From Salipiger aestuarii (lineage in GTDB: Bacteria > Pseudomonadota > Alphaproteobacteria > Rhodobacterales > Rhodobacteraceae): a stretch of DNA of 64,000 bases. How positions within the stretch are numbered: the first letter of the stretch is position 1; each line of letters begins with the position of its first letter. The stretch is taken from assembly GCF_003259905.1 (NCBI RefSeq), contig NZ_QLMG01000007.1, positions 1 to 64,000 on the forward strand, written 5' to 3'. The position numbers were made by a program, and so were the translations under genes. This document shows, in pieces, positions 26,501 through 34,795 of the stretch. The notes below the pieces were generated by a model. The model searched no databases and was not told the DNA's origin. It saw only the letters and a list, made by a program, of their open reading frames with translations.

Positions 26501-28188
26501 ATTTCAAGGTTTCGCTCATGCTGCACAGCTATGTGGCCGAAACCCGCGACGCGGCGCGGGAAACCGCCCGTGGTCCGATGCGCGAATACCTGCGCGCGGC
26601 GGCGGGGCTTATCAAGCAATACGCATGGGCGTTTCCAGCGTTCAAGCGGCCTCAGGGACTGAACAACCCGTTCGAGCTGGATCTGGAAATCCTTGAACCG
26701 GACGACCTTGAGGCGATCCTTGATTTTGCTTTCGAACGGTATTTCAACGACAGCGGCCTGTTCGGCACGGTGCAGGACGCGCTGGACCGGACAGAGCAAC
26801 TGAAGCGCATCGGCGTGACCGAAATCGCCTGCCTCATCGACTATGGCATCCCGCGCCAGCAGGTGCTGGACGGGCTGAAACCGCTGGCCCGCGTGGTAAG
26901 GGCGGCGAATGCCACGCCCGAACTGGCGGCGGACGATTTTTCCATCGCCGCGCAGATCGTCCGGCACGACGTGACGCATATGCAATGCACGCCGTCGATG
27001 GCGCGGATGATCGCGATGAACGACGAGGCGCGCTTTGCGCTGTCGAAGGTCCGGCACCTGTTTCTGGGAGGCGAGCCGCTGCCCGGCGCATTGGTCGAGG
27101 AATTCGGGCGAATCACGCAGGCCAGCATCACCAACATGTACGGCCCCACCGAAACCACGATCTGGTCGTCGACCGAGCTGGCGCAGCCCGGAGACGGCGT
27201 GGTCAACATCGGCCTGCCGCTGGCCAACCAGCAGCTGTATGTGTTGGACGAGGCGCAACAGCCCGTCGGCATCGGCATGCCGGGCGAGCTGTGGATCGGC
27301 GGCCAGGGTGTGACCCGCGGCTATTGGGGCCTGCCCGAACTGACGGCGGACCGCTTCGTGCCCAATCCGTTCCATGCGGGGCGGATGTATCGCACGGGCG
27401 ATCTGGTGCGGCGGCGCATCGACGGGCGGATCGACTTCATCGGGCGGGTCGATCATCAGGTCAAGCTGCGCGGTTTCCGCATCGAACTGGGCGAGATCGA
27501 AGCGGTGCTGGAATCCCAGCCCGGCGTCACCCAGGCCGTGGTTGCCGCGCGCGAAGACACGCCGGGCGATCTGCGGCTGGTCGGTTATTACACATCCGAC
27601 GCGCCGCTGGCCGACGCGGACCTGCGCGCCGGGATGGCGCAGCATCTGCCCGGTTTCATGGTGCCCCAGCATGTCATGTGGCTCGACAGCTTTCCGCTGA
27701 CCCCGAACAAAAAGGTCGATCGCAAGGCGTTGCCAAAACCCGACGCCCGGCCCGCGCGCCCCGCCCCCGCGCCGCGCACCGCCCCTGTGACCCGGTCGCC
27801 AGCAGCGGTGACGGCGCAGGGTCCGGACCTGCTTCGGGCGCGGATCGCCGAGATCTGGTCGACGGTTCTGGGCGTATCGGACATTGCGCCCAGGGACAGC
27901 TTTTTCGACCTCGGGGGACATTCGTTGCTGGCGGTACAGGCGCATCGGTCGATCCGCGACGAGCTGGGGGCCAGGGGGCTGTCGATCACCGACATCTTCC
28001 GCTTTCCGGTGCTGGCGGATCTGACCGCGCGCGTCGCTGCGCTGGTTGACACGAGCGATGCGGCCCCCGGGATGGCCGGGCCCCCGCCTGATGGCGCGCC
28101 GCAACCGGCGCCGGTCGGCGACCGGGCACAGACGCGATCCGACGCCATGTCCCGTCGCCGCGCGATGCGGGCGCGGCGCAGCGCCTGA
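23575..28188 (+). CDS. NRPS-like protein: formyltransferase, adenylation with inserted luciferase-like monooxygenase, carrier
   Basis: 1,537 residues; the ATG follows AAGGTAGG. Residues 1-290 are a methionyl-tRNA-formyltransferase-like domain with Asn92, His94 (VNFHDGPLP) and Asp133 (EGDIL) matching the catalytic trio. Residues about 300-520 are a poorly conserved, condensation-like linker without an HHxxxDG motif, ending in DAERDLVVNRWNAG. The adenylation domain starts near 535, has YTSGSTGVPKGV near 670 and LSFDISVLELFW, which keeps the Asp that binds an alpha-amino group. It is then interrupted by about 350 residues (747-1100; MEFSLYYWGNDDG, WTPERHFHAFGGPYPNP, LHHPARIAEEW) of an FMN-dependent luciferase-like monooxygenase of the MupA/Atu3671 type. 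The adenylation domain resumes to NMYGPTETT and RGFRIELGEIEAVL. The carrier has Ser1450 in DLGGHSLLAV. The architecture suggests a formylating initiation module; the amino acid is not predicted. Confidence 0.92.
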   Translation: MTQFSSVVMGNESLLVQCSEKLLDAGHEIRAVVTRNADIAAWAKDRGLAVVAPGTGLADRLGGLAFDWLLSIANLDLIPAAVLALPARGAVNFHDGPLPRHAGLNAPVWALMQGETRHGITWHMIEGGVDEGDILVARGFDISASDTAMTLNAKAFEAAIDSFPELMAQLEHGLNRYPQDLTLRSYHARSDRPSAHGLLDFSQSADSLARLVRALDHGGYANPLSAPKVLAHGHLWLVTAAQPVAGTGAPGDILEATDDHLTVACGSGALRLAHFTHPCGALALVAQVGKPGERLAVLSETERAGIDARIAQAAPHDAHWRARLAALAPVELQGLGKTGGQILSRALTLGRQPEAQVAVWAAHLGGATQGDIAFADAALKDLSQGGYISPWVPLRVNTAEPRDDLAAALSAEIATARRRHGFFTDLPARTPRMSGKPQVPHVGLSLGAGHIPGTVVTVELADGAATLLTDSGRMDPARAELLAARLELMGGADARPMLPDAERDLVVNRWNAGQVDHDAALTMQAAFEAQAARSPDAVALAFEGQTLTYAQLDRRANQAAQVLRGMGVGADTVVGLYTRRSVDLMVGALGILKAGGAYLPLDPAYPADRLQHYITDSGAPVIVTQSGLRDSLPRHGAQLLVIDADPRLTQAPTQAPAPVAGPEHLAYVIYTSGSTGVPKGVMIEHRNVANFYSGMDAVIPHEPAGTWLAVTSLSFDISVLELFWTTARGFKVVLTSDEDRALISNGAMPMSDAGMEFSLYYWGNDDGVGRDKYAMLLEGAKFADQNGFSAVWTPERHFHAFGGPYPNPSVTGAAVAAVTRNIAVRSGSVVAPLHHPARIAEEWAVIDNLTNGRAGLAIASGWQPDDFVLRPENTPPNNKPAMIETIARLRDLWRGTPVPFPREDGTMFDVVTQPRPVSEELPIWITTAGNPDTWREAGRLGCHILTHLLGQSIDEVADKIRLYHAALRESGHDPADFKVSLMLHSYVAETRDAARETARGPMREYLRAAAGLIKQYAWAFPAFKRPQGLNNPFELDLEILEPDDLEAILDFAFERYFNDSGLFGTVQDALDRTEQLKRIGVTEIACLIDYGIPRQQVLDGLKPLARVVRAANATPELAADDFSIAAQIVRHDVTHMQCTPSMARMIAMNDEARFALSKVRHLFLGGEPLPGALVEEFGRITQASITNMYGPTETTIWSSTELAQPGDGVVNIGLPLANQQLYVLDEAQQPVGIGMPGELWIGGQGVTRGYWGLPELTADRFVPNPFHAGRMYRTGDLVRRRIDGRIDFIGRVDHQVKLRGFRIELGEIEAVLESQPGVTQAVVAAREDTPGDLRLVGYYTSDAPLADADLRAGMAQHLPGFMVPQHVMWLDSFPLTPNKKVDRKALPKPDARPARPAPAPRTAPVTRSPAAVTAQGPDLLRARIAEIWSTVLGVSDIAPRDSFFDLGGHSLLAVQAHRSIRDELGARGLSITDIFRFPVLADLTARVAALVDTSDAAPGMAGPPPDGAPQPAPVGDRAQTRSDAMSRRRAMRARRSA

Positions 28189-28193
28189 CCCGG

Positions 28194-28838
28194 ATGACTC
28201 CGAAGGCACTAAGCCGGGCGCTGGCCGATACCGGCCTGCTACAGGGGCTGGGCTGGTCGGTCAGTCTTCCGGTCGATGATCCCGACGCGTTGTTTGACAG
28301 CGAGCGCGCCGCGCTGCGCCGGGCCGTGCCGGCGCGTCTCGCGGAATTTACCGGAGGGCGCGTTGCCGCCCGCGCGGCCATGGCGCGGATCGGCATCGGA
28401 GCGCAGGCGATCCCCATGCAGGATGATCGCGCGCCGCTTTGGCCGCAGGGCGTGGCGGGCAGCATCTCGCACGGGGGCGGGCTGTGTCTTGCGGTGGCGG
28501 CGCGCGGCCCGTGGCGCGGCATCGGCATTGACCTGGAACCCGACGCCGACATGGATGCGGCGCTGATCGACGCCATTGCCACCCCCGCCGAGCTGACGGG
28601 CCTGGCGCCGCTGCCCCCAGAGCGGGCGGCGATGCGGGTCTTTTCCGCCAAGGAAGCCGCTTACAAGGCGCAGTATCCGCTGTGCCGCGCCCTATTTGGA
28701 TTCGACGCGATGCACGCCGGGCTGCCTCTGTTCGATATGCGGATGACCCGTGACATCGGGCTTGGCATCGGGGCCCGCATCCCGGTCAGGCAGGAAATCA
28801 TCGCCGGACTGATCGTTTCGCTGTCACTGTTGCCGTAA
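28194..28838 (+). CDS. 4'-phosphopantetheinyl transferase (EntD/Sfp type)
   Basis: A 214-residue protein that should load the phosphopantetheine arm of CoA onto the ACP and carrier domains of the two upstream megasynthases. GSISHGGGLCLA, IGIDLEP (metal-binding Asp and Glu) and VFSAKEAAYKAQYP (the KEAxxK signature) are all present. The ATG is five bases after the NRPS-like stop, so it ends the PKS-GT-NRPS-PPTase operon. A dedicated transferase in the operon supports the view that the line is a self-sufficient, functional unit. Confidence 0.93.
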   Translation: MTPKALSRALADTGLLQGLGWSVSLPVDDPDALFDSERAALRRAVPARLAEFTGGRVAARAAMARIGIGAQAIPMQDDRAPLWPQGVAGSISHGGGLCLAVAARGPWRGIGIDLEPDADMDAALIDAIATPAELTGLAPLPPERAAMRVFSAKEAAYKAQYPLCRALFGFDAMHAGLPLFDMRMTRDIGLGIGARIPVRQEIIAGLIVSLSLLP

Positions 28839-29080
28839 ACCTTTCGAAACATGGCGCGATTGTGGCGGTGCGGGCCGTTCCGTCAACGATTTGTTTCCAG
28901 TTTGTACCCGATTAACGATGGCGGGAATGCGGCATTGGGGCTAAATTGTGGCCCAATGGCGGCGCCTTGCCCCGGTTCGAATCGAATTGGGGCGGCTTGG
29001 GGAAATTCCTCGGGCAGGGCATCCGGAAGGAACCGCTTCGCGTTCGCAGGGTGGGGGCACACGTTGCGGGAGTAAAGAGA

Positions 29081-30397
29081 ATGAACCAGTTCCAGTCGGT
29101 TGGCGAAGTGCTTGCAGCTTTGCGGCGCAGGGTGCTGCTGATGATCGCCGTCATTCTTCTGGGGTCCGCTCTCTCGCTTTATATCGCTACGCAGCAGGTC
29201 AAGACCTACGAGACGACCGCCGTCGTTCAGATCGAAGAAAGCCAGGTCCCCGACACGCTGGCAGGCTCTGCCGCGCAGTCTCAGGATGCCGCGCGCCGGG
29301 TGCAGTTGATCGAACAGCGGCTGATGTCGCGCGACAACCTTGTGCGCATCATGCAGGAGCACCAGCTGTTCAGCGACGATCCGGACATGAGCCTGAACGA
29401 GCGTGTCTTTCACATGCGCGAAGCCGTGCGAATCGACGAAATCCGGTCGAATCCCGACGCCTATGCCGCCACGCAAGAGGCGCCCTCGGGGCTGCTGATC
29501 TCGGTCACGCTGGGCGATCCGCAAAAGGCCGCGGATCTGGCGAACGAGCTGATGAACACCGTGATCGAACAGTCCCGCGACCGCAGCGTCAGTCGCGCCC
29601 GTGAAACGCTGGATTTCTTCGAAAGCGAAGAGGCGCGCGTGGAAGCCGAGATTCAGGCGAAGGAGGCCGAGGTCGCGCGGTTCAAGCAGGACAATGGCGA
29701 TGCGCTGCCTGCCGGGCTGGGGTCACTGCGCGATCAGCTTACCACGCTTCGGGACAACGCGCTGACGCTCGATCGCGAAATCGTCGCGCTGGAAGCCAAC
29801 AGCTCGCGACAGCGCCAAGAGGTGCTTGGACGCCAGATCGGTTTGCTGCGCGAGCAGAAGACGCTGGTGGAAAACCGCATCATCGCGATCAACGAGACCA
29901 TCCAGCGGGCCCCCGAAGTCGAACGCGCCCTGTCCGGTCTGGAACGTGAGCTGACGCGGCTGCAAGAGCAGTACAACGTCATCACCCGCCGCAAGGCCGA
30001 GGCGGAAATGGGTCAGATGCTGCAAGACCGCCAGCACATGGCCCGGTTCGAGGTGCTGGAAACCGCGCTTGTGCCCGAATTTGCGGCCTCGGGCAGCCGC
30101 AAGAAGGTGCTGGCGATGGGCGTGGTGGCCAGCGTGATCGCGGGTCTCGCGGCGACCTTCATCGCGGAACTGATGAACCCCGCGATCCGCAGCGCGGCGC
30201 AGATGGAACGGGCGTTGGGTGTGCAGCCGGTGGTGTCGATCCCGACCATCCGGACGCGCGGCGAACGTCGCATCACCGGCATGCGGCTGTTTTCGCTACT
30301 CGGCCTGCTGTTCGCGGCGATGTGGGCGGCGCTGAGCAGCGTGACCGACTGGTCGGCGTTGCTGGGGCGGTTTCTGCCACGGGCGGTACGGCCCTGA
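29081..30397 (+). CDS. Wzz/GumC-type polysaccharide co-polymerase (chain-length determinant)
   Basis: 438 residues; the ATG follows GGGAGTAAAGAGA. An N-terminal membrane helix (VLLMIAVILLGSALSLYIA) is followed by a long periplasmic region with coiled-coil segments (about 165-350, ARVEAEIQAKEAEVARF) and a second membrane helix (VLAMGVVASVIAGLAATFIAEL) with the usual Pro-rich SIPTI region after it. A further hydrophobic segment lies near the C-terminus. It controls chain length and export together with a tyrosine kinase. The kinase here is a separate protein, encoded convergently 31 bases away. It follows the PKS/NRPS operon after a 242-base gap. Confidence 0.88.
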   Translation: MNQFQSVGEVLAALRRRVLLMIAVILLGSALSLYIATQQVKTYETTAVVQIEESQVPDTLAGSAAQSQDAARRVQLIEQRLMSRDNLVRIMQEHQLFSDDPDMSLNERVFHMREAVRIDEIRSNPDAYAATQEAPSGLLISVTLGDPQKAADLANELMNTVIEQSRDRSVSRARETLDFFESEEARVEAEIQAKEAEVARFKQDNGDALPAGLGSLRDQLTTLRDNALTLDREIVALEANSSRQRQEVLGRQIGLLREQKTLVENRIIAINETIQRAPEVERALSGLERELTRLQEQYNVITRRKAEAEMGQMLQDRQHMARFEVLETALVPEFAASGSRKKVLAMGVVASVIAGLAATFIAELMNPAIRSAAQMERALGVQPVVSIPTIRTRGERRITGMRLFSLLGLLFAAMWAALSSVTDWSALLGRFLPRAVRP

Positions 30398-30428
30398 CAT
30401 ACATCGGCGCTTTCCCCTTTCTTGCGTC

Positions 30429-31502
30429 TCAGTAGCTGTATTTACTCAGTTGGGTGCCTTCGGCGCGGTTCAGAACGGTGCCAAGCAAAGGCGTGTTTTC
30501 CCCCAGACGCCGTTCGACCTCGCGGATTTCCTTGTCGGTGGTCAGCCCTCCGCCCACCACCAGAAGCACGCCGTCGAACAGAGGACGAAACGCGATCACA
30601 TCGTCCGAGAACAGCGCCGGCGGCAGATCGAACAGGATCACGTCCGGGGCCAGCCGTCGTTCGATGGTCTGCAGCGTCTGCGCGGTTTCCGGCGATTGAA
30701 GCAATTCCGACGCGTAGGGTTCGACCACCCCGTTGAATCCGAAAGCGACGTTCGGCCCGGCGTGAATGTCGTTGTCTCCCATGCGCTGAAAATGCGCTTC
30801 CGCCGACAGTCGCCCGCGCAGCACGTCGCCCATCGAGCCGGGATTGTCGGCGCCCATCACCTTGTGCAGGGTCGGGCGGCGCAGGTCGCAATCTATCAGA
30901 AGCGCGCGGCAGTTTTGGTGCCGTGACAGCGAAATCGCCAGGTTCGCCGCCGTAAAGGTCTTGCCGCAATCCTTGGTCGGCGAGGTGATCGCGACGCGTC
31001 GCCAGCCGTTTTCGGACAACGCCTGAAGCAGTCGGGTGCGCAGAACGTCAAAGGCGGCATGGGCGGGGTCCTGTCGTCCTGCGGTGACGATGCGGTTGCG
31101 ATCGAGGTGCCGCGCGTTGACCGAAAACACCGGCAGGCGCGACCAGACCATATCGGGCGAGGCGTCGTCTTTTGCCTGTCGATCTGCGCCGGCTTGACGT
31201 TCTGCTTGGGCTTGGTGTTCTGCTTCGGCCTGCTGTTCTGCTTTAGCCCGACGTTCCACTTCGGCCAGCCGTTCCACTTCGCCCTGCCGCTCGGCAGCGG
31301 CCCGACGGTCGGCTTCGGCCTGCCGCTCGGCGGTCAGCTTGTGCTGGCGTTCCGCTTCTTGAGCCGCAGCAATGCGGGACTGCTCTTCGGCGGCAGCCAT
31401 GCGGCGCGCGTCTTCGGCACGGGCAAGCTTGGCGGCCTGCTCTCCGGCGGCGATTTCTGCGGACAGCGGGTTGCGTCTGCGGAATTTGCGATCGTCAGTC
31501 AT
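30429..31502 (-). CDS. Cytoplasmic BY-kinase (Wzc/CpsD-type) with a repetitive charged N-terminus
   Basis: 357 residues. The C-terminal two thirds is a P-loop kinase: Walker A SPTKDCGKTFTAANLA, Walker A' ALLIDCDLRRP, Walker B VILFDLPP, and a short tyrosine-containing tail ending LSKYSY, expected to be autophosphorylated. There is no membrane helix, so it must partner a separate Wzz-type protein, almost certainly the convergent gene at 29081. Residues about 20-115 are an unusual coiled-coil of Ala/Glu/Gln/Arg repeats (AERQAEADRRAAAERQGEVE and onward). The ATG at 31502 (MTDDRKFRRR) is chosen over one 11 codons upstream. Confidence 0.88.
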   Translation of the reverse strand: MTDDRKFRRRNPLSAEIAAGEQAAKLARAEDARRMAAAEEQSRIAAAQEAERQHKLTAERQAEADRRAAAERQGEVERLAEVERRAKAEQQAEAEHQAQAERQAGADRQAKDDASPDMVWSRLPVFSVNARHLDRNRIVTAGRQDPAHAAFDVLRTRLLQALSENGWRRVAITSPTKDCGKTFTAANLAISLSRHQNCRALLIDCDLRRPTLHKVMGADNPGSMGDVLRGRLSAEAHFQRMGDNDIHAGPNVAFGFNGVVEPYASELLQSPETAQTLQTIERRLAPDVILFDLPPALFSDDVIAFRPLFDGVLLVVGGGLTTDKEIREVERRLGENTPLLGTVLNRAEGTQLSKYSY

Positions 31503-31682
31503 GCGTCTGCCTTTGGGCGGCATCGGGGCACGCACATCGCGACCCGATGGGTCCGCCGCCTTTCATATACACATCCAGCACCATCGACATCCGTTTGCGT
31601 TTTGACGAATCGCCCGGACCGCCGGCGATTCCGGCGCATCCCGCGATTTCAGCCCCCACCAAGCCATGGGACTTTGTCAAGA

Positions 31683-31720
31683 ATGAGGTTTATTCGAAGG
31701 TATTGTTTACCAAACCTCAT
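31683..31720 (-). terminator. Inverted repeat downstream of the oxidoreductase-epimerase fusion gene
   Basis: ATGAGGTTT (31683-31691) and AAACCTCAT (31712-31720) are perfect 9-base arms with a 20-base spacer, in an AT-rich patch 17 bases past the stop of the gene ending at 31737. It may terminate that operon. As it also lies upstream of the BY-kinase gene, an operator role there is the alternative. Confidence 0.45.
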
Positions 31721-31736
31721 CGCCAGCCCCAGTGCG

Positions 31737-33827
31737 TCACATTCCGATCAGGTTGGCGTTGCGAATGGCGCTGTCCACGAACGCGCCGCGGTCAGCTTCG
31801 GGCCGCCAGTCCAGCATGGCCTTGGGTTTGTCGTTGGCAAAAGGCGAGAAATGCGCCCGGCTTTGCCAGTCGGCGCGCGATGGGCGCACCAGCCCGGACT
31901 TATGCAGCGCATATTTTTTCAGCCCGTATTTCACCGCATCCGACAGATAGAATGCTGTGAGGTTGCCGCTGTCGACCCGGATGCGCACGCCCAGGGCTTT
32001 GTGGATGGCGTCGAAATAGCCGCGCGCCGACAGCATCGGTTCGCCGACCAGATTGAAGCTGTGCCCGACGGCGGAGGGGCGCGCCGCCATGCGCACCAGC
32101 CCGTCGACGACATCGTCGATCAGCACAAAGGGCAGGATGTTGTCCCCCGGTCCCCAGATCCGCACCGCGCCGGCGCCATGCCAGCGTCCGATGCCCCAGT
32201 GCTGCAAGGGGCCGCCATGGCCAACCACGATGCCGGGGCGCGCGATGGTCAGCGGCAGGCCGCGCTGCTTGTGCAGCTTCATCAACTGGCGTTCGCATTC
32301 CGCCTTGGACCGGGCGTAAAGGTTGCGATCGGTCATGTCGTCGGCAAAGGCGGTGTCTTCGGTGATCGTCGTGCCCCGGTCGGACATGTCGTAGGATGCA
32401 ATGGTCCCGGTGTAGACAAGGCGTTTCACCCCGGCCTGTTCGCAGGCCATGCCGATGCGGGCGGCGACGCCCACATCGTTTATCAGCGCGTCGGACCATG
32501 TCTTGTCCATGGATTTCGCAAGGTTGAAGACCACGTCGATGCCCTGCATCGCTTGTGTCAGCGCGTCCAGATCATACAGTGACACGGCGGCGGTTTCCAC
32601 CCGATCGGGCAGGTCGGGAAAGGGGCCGTGGCGGCCGCGCGACAGCACGCGCACATCGTGCCCGTCGGCCACCAGGCGCCGGGTCAGGGCGCGACCGATA
32701 AACCCGGTGCCGCCGATGACCATGGCGGTGGGCCTGGGGGCGCGGGTCTGCACGGCGGGGGCCTTGGCGCGGAGCGTTTCGGCCGGCAGCAGCGCCAGCG
32801 CGTCGTCGATCACTTGCATCACGGCGACAGCGGTTTGCCCGCTGAATCGCGCGTCCTGCGGGGCGTTCAGATCGCCATAGAGCGCCGCGTTCATGCCCCG
32901 AAAGCTAAGCGCATAGGGGCCTTTGCGGTTCAGCGACTTGCCTTGAACCCAGGCGTTGCGCAGCCCTTCGCGCAGGTGCTGGCGCGCCAGATCCAGCTGC
33001 TTGCGCAACGGGTTCACTACCAGATCCGAGCTGTTCTCGCGTTCAACCACCAGAACGTCGGAGGCAAAATCCAGCCGTGCCCGCGCCGACGATCCACGCA
33101 GCGTGACGGACCGGTCGTCCTGCGTTTCCACCAGGCTGACGGTAAAGGTGATGTCCACGCCCCCCGCGCGCGCGAGAAAGCGAAAGGCTTGCGGGCGCGG
33201 GTCGTCGCCGGGCAGCATCACGGGTTTGGTCGCTTCGGCAAAAACCACCTCGGGGGGGCCGAACAGATCCACGGCAAAGGCGACCAGATGCGGCCCGACC
33301 TCAAGCAACAGGTTCCTTGGGTCGCGCAGAAGCCAAAGGTTGAACGGCCCCGAACGCAGCGGCGACAGCGGCAGCGCATAGCTGATTTCCGCCGCCGATA
33401 CGCGGCCCAGCGTGCCGTCTGTCATCATCGCCTTCAGCCGTTGATACCCCGGCAGACCCAGAAAGTTGTGCCCGGCGTGGAAACGCTTGCCTGCCGCCTC
33501 GGCTGCGGCGGTGATCTGCCGGGTGTCGTGTGCGCTTTCGGCGACCGGTTTCTCGACCAGCACATGCAGCCCGGCGGCAAGGCATTGCAGCGCCAGCGGT
33601 TTGTGCAGATGCGGTGGCGTGAGGATATGCACCGCATCGCAGGTGCCGCTTTCGATCAGTGCCTCGACACTGGTAAACGGCTGCGCGCCGCAGGCTTCGG
33701 CCATGCCACGCGCGGCGGTTTCGGAAACGTCGCAGATGGCGGCGACGCGCGTGCCGGGGGTCGCGCGCAGCGCGTCTGCGTGCCAGGTGGCGATGTATCC
33801 GGCGCCGATCAGGCCAATACGGGTCAT
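31737..33827 (-). CDS. Fusion of Gfo/Idh/MocA oxidoreductase and NAD-dependent epimerase/dehydratase
   Basis: 696 residues. Residues 1-365 form a Gfo/Idh/MocA dehydrogenase: IGLIGAGYIATWHADAL (NAD fingerprint), LVEKPVAESAHD (the EKP motif) and GPHLVAFAVDLFG. Residues about 370-696 form an extended SDR epimerase: VIGGTGFIGRALTRRLV, FNLAKSMDKTW, and a catalytic YARSK (Tyr-x3-Lys) in DRNLYARSKAECE. The two activities probably act on the same nucleotide- or lipid-linked sugar. The start ATG at 33827 is nine bases after the preceding GT2 gene. The same pair occurs as two separate adjacent genes at 36024-38110. Confidence 0.88.
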   Translation of the reverse strand: MTRIGLIGAGYIATWHADALRATPGTRVAAICDVSETAARGMAEACGAQPFTSVEALIESGTCDAVHILTPPHLHKPLALQCLAAGLHVLVEKPVAESAHDTRQITAAAEAAGKRFHAGHNFLGLPGYQRLKAMMTDGTLGRVSAAEISYALPLSPLRSGPFNLWLLRDPRNLLLEVGPHLVAFAVDLFGPPEVVFAEATKPVMLPGDDPRPQAFRFLARAGGVDITFTVSLVETQDDRSVTLRGSSARARLDFASDVLVVERENSSDLVVNPLRKQLDLARQHLREGLRNAWVQGKSLNRKGPYALSFRGMNAALYGDLNAPQDARFSGQTAVAVMQVIDDALALLPAETLRAKAPAVQTRAPRPTAMVIGGTGFIGRALTRRLVADGHDVRVLSRGRHGPFPDLPDRVETAAVSLYDLDALTQAMQGIDVVFNLAKSMDKTWSDALINDVGVAARIGMACEQAGVKRLVYTGTIASYDMSDRGTTITEDTAFADDMTDRNLYARSKAECERQLMKLHKQRGLPLTIARPGIVVGHGGPLQHWGIGRWHGAGAVRIWGPGDNILPFVLIDDVVDGLVRMAARPSAVGHSFNLVGEPMLSARGYFDAIHKALGVRIRVDSGNLTAFYLSDAVKYGLKKYALHKSGLVRPSRADWQSRAHFSPFANDKPKAMLDWRPEADRGAFVDSAIRNANLIGM

Positions 33828-33835
33828 GGCTATCC

Positions 33836-34795
33836 TCACTTGTACTCGATGATGCGCATCTGTGCGTTTCGGCGGCGGCGCAGCCCATAGGTCGCCATGC
33901 CGATCAGGTTGGGAAATTTCGACAGAGTGATGAACAGCGCGTGGCACAAAGCCTCGGTCCGGGGCAGGCCGTCGCGCATCAGCCCCTGAACGGTGCGGCC
34001 GTAGTTCAGCGCATAGGCGCCCGACAGCAGCACCGCCAGCGGCCACCAGATCAGCAGTGCCACAAGGATCAGGATCGGGAGCACAAGGGCATAGGCCAAC
34101 ACCCGGCGCCGCTCGCGCACGAAGTAATCCGGGTGCAGATCGCCCACTTGCGCAAAGCCGTGGCCGGTGCGCACGGCGCGGGTCCACCATTGACCGAAGC
34201 GATGGGTGTCGGCGTCGTGGCGGGTCATTTCGCGCGGGATGCGTTCCAGCCGCCAGCCACCCTTGCGCAGCCGGGTGCAGAATTCGTCATCCTCGGCGGC
34301 GATCACCGCGGGGTCGAACCCGCCGATCGCGCGGAACGCCTTGGCGCGCACCATCATGTCGCCGCCACAGGTCAGGATCTCGCCCGCCGGGCGGCGCCAT
34401 TCGAAATCGGCAAGCTGGTTGAAGACGCTGGCGTCGCGGTAAATCTCGGATCGCCAGCCGGTGACCATGCCCAGATCTGGGTTGGCGATCAGATGCGCGT
34501 GTCCGGCTTGCACAAAGCCGTCGATCAGCACGCAATCGCCGTCGATGAATTGCACGAATTGCGGATCCTTCAGCGCGGCAAAGCCGGCGTTGCGGGCGCG
34601 CGCGGCGGTAAAGGGCTTTGACATGTCCAGTGCGACCACCGTGGCCCCGGCGCGCCGCGCCTCGGCCACGCTGTCGTCGGCGGAGCCGGAATCGACATAG
34701 ATCACCTGCCGCGCCTGCCCCATCACCGAGGTCAGCGCCGCCACCAGCCGCGCGCCTTCGTTGCGCCCGATAAGCACCACATCCACCGGGATCAT
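33836..34795 (-). CDS. GT2-family glycosyltransferase with C-terminal membrane helices
   Basis: 319 residues. GT-A core: VDVVLIGRNEGARLVAAL, VIYVDSGSADDSVAEARR, the metal-binding FIDGDCVLIDG and a likely catalytic EDDEFCTRL. Two hydrophobic helices near residues 225-260 (LAYALVLPILILVALLIWWP) anchor it to the membrane. It starts inside the last bases of the preceding GT4 gene (ATGA overlap). It probably adds a sugar to the lipid-linked repeat unit; donor unknown. Confidence 0.88.
   Translation of the reverse strand: MIPVDVVLIGRNEGARLVAALTSVMGQARQVIYVDSGSADDSVAEARRAGATVVALDMSKPFTAARARNAGFAALKDPQFVQFIDGDCVLIDGFVQAGHAHLIANPDLGMVTGWRSEIYRDASVFNQLADFEWRRPAGEILTCGGDMMVRAKAFRAIGGFDPAVIAAEDDEFCTRLRKGGWRLERIPREMTRHDADTHRFGQWWTRAVRTGHGFAQVGDLHPDYFVRERRRVLAYALVLPILILVALLIWWPLAVLLSGAYALNYGRTVQGLMRDGLPRTEALCHALFITLSKFPNLIGMATYGLRRRRNAQMRIIEYK

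Noticed and set aside
24154-28209. 1,351-codon minus-strand open frame opposite the NRPS-like gene
   Set aside because: Antisense shadow of an unmistakable multidomain protein; composition typical of such shadows in GC-rich DNA.
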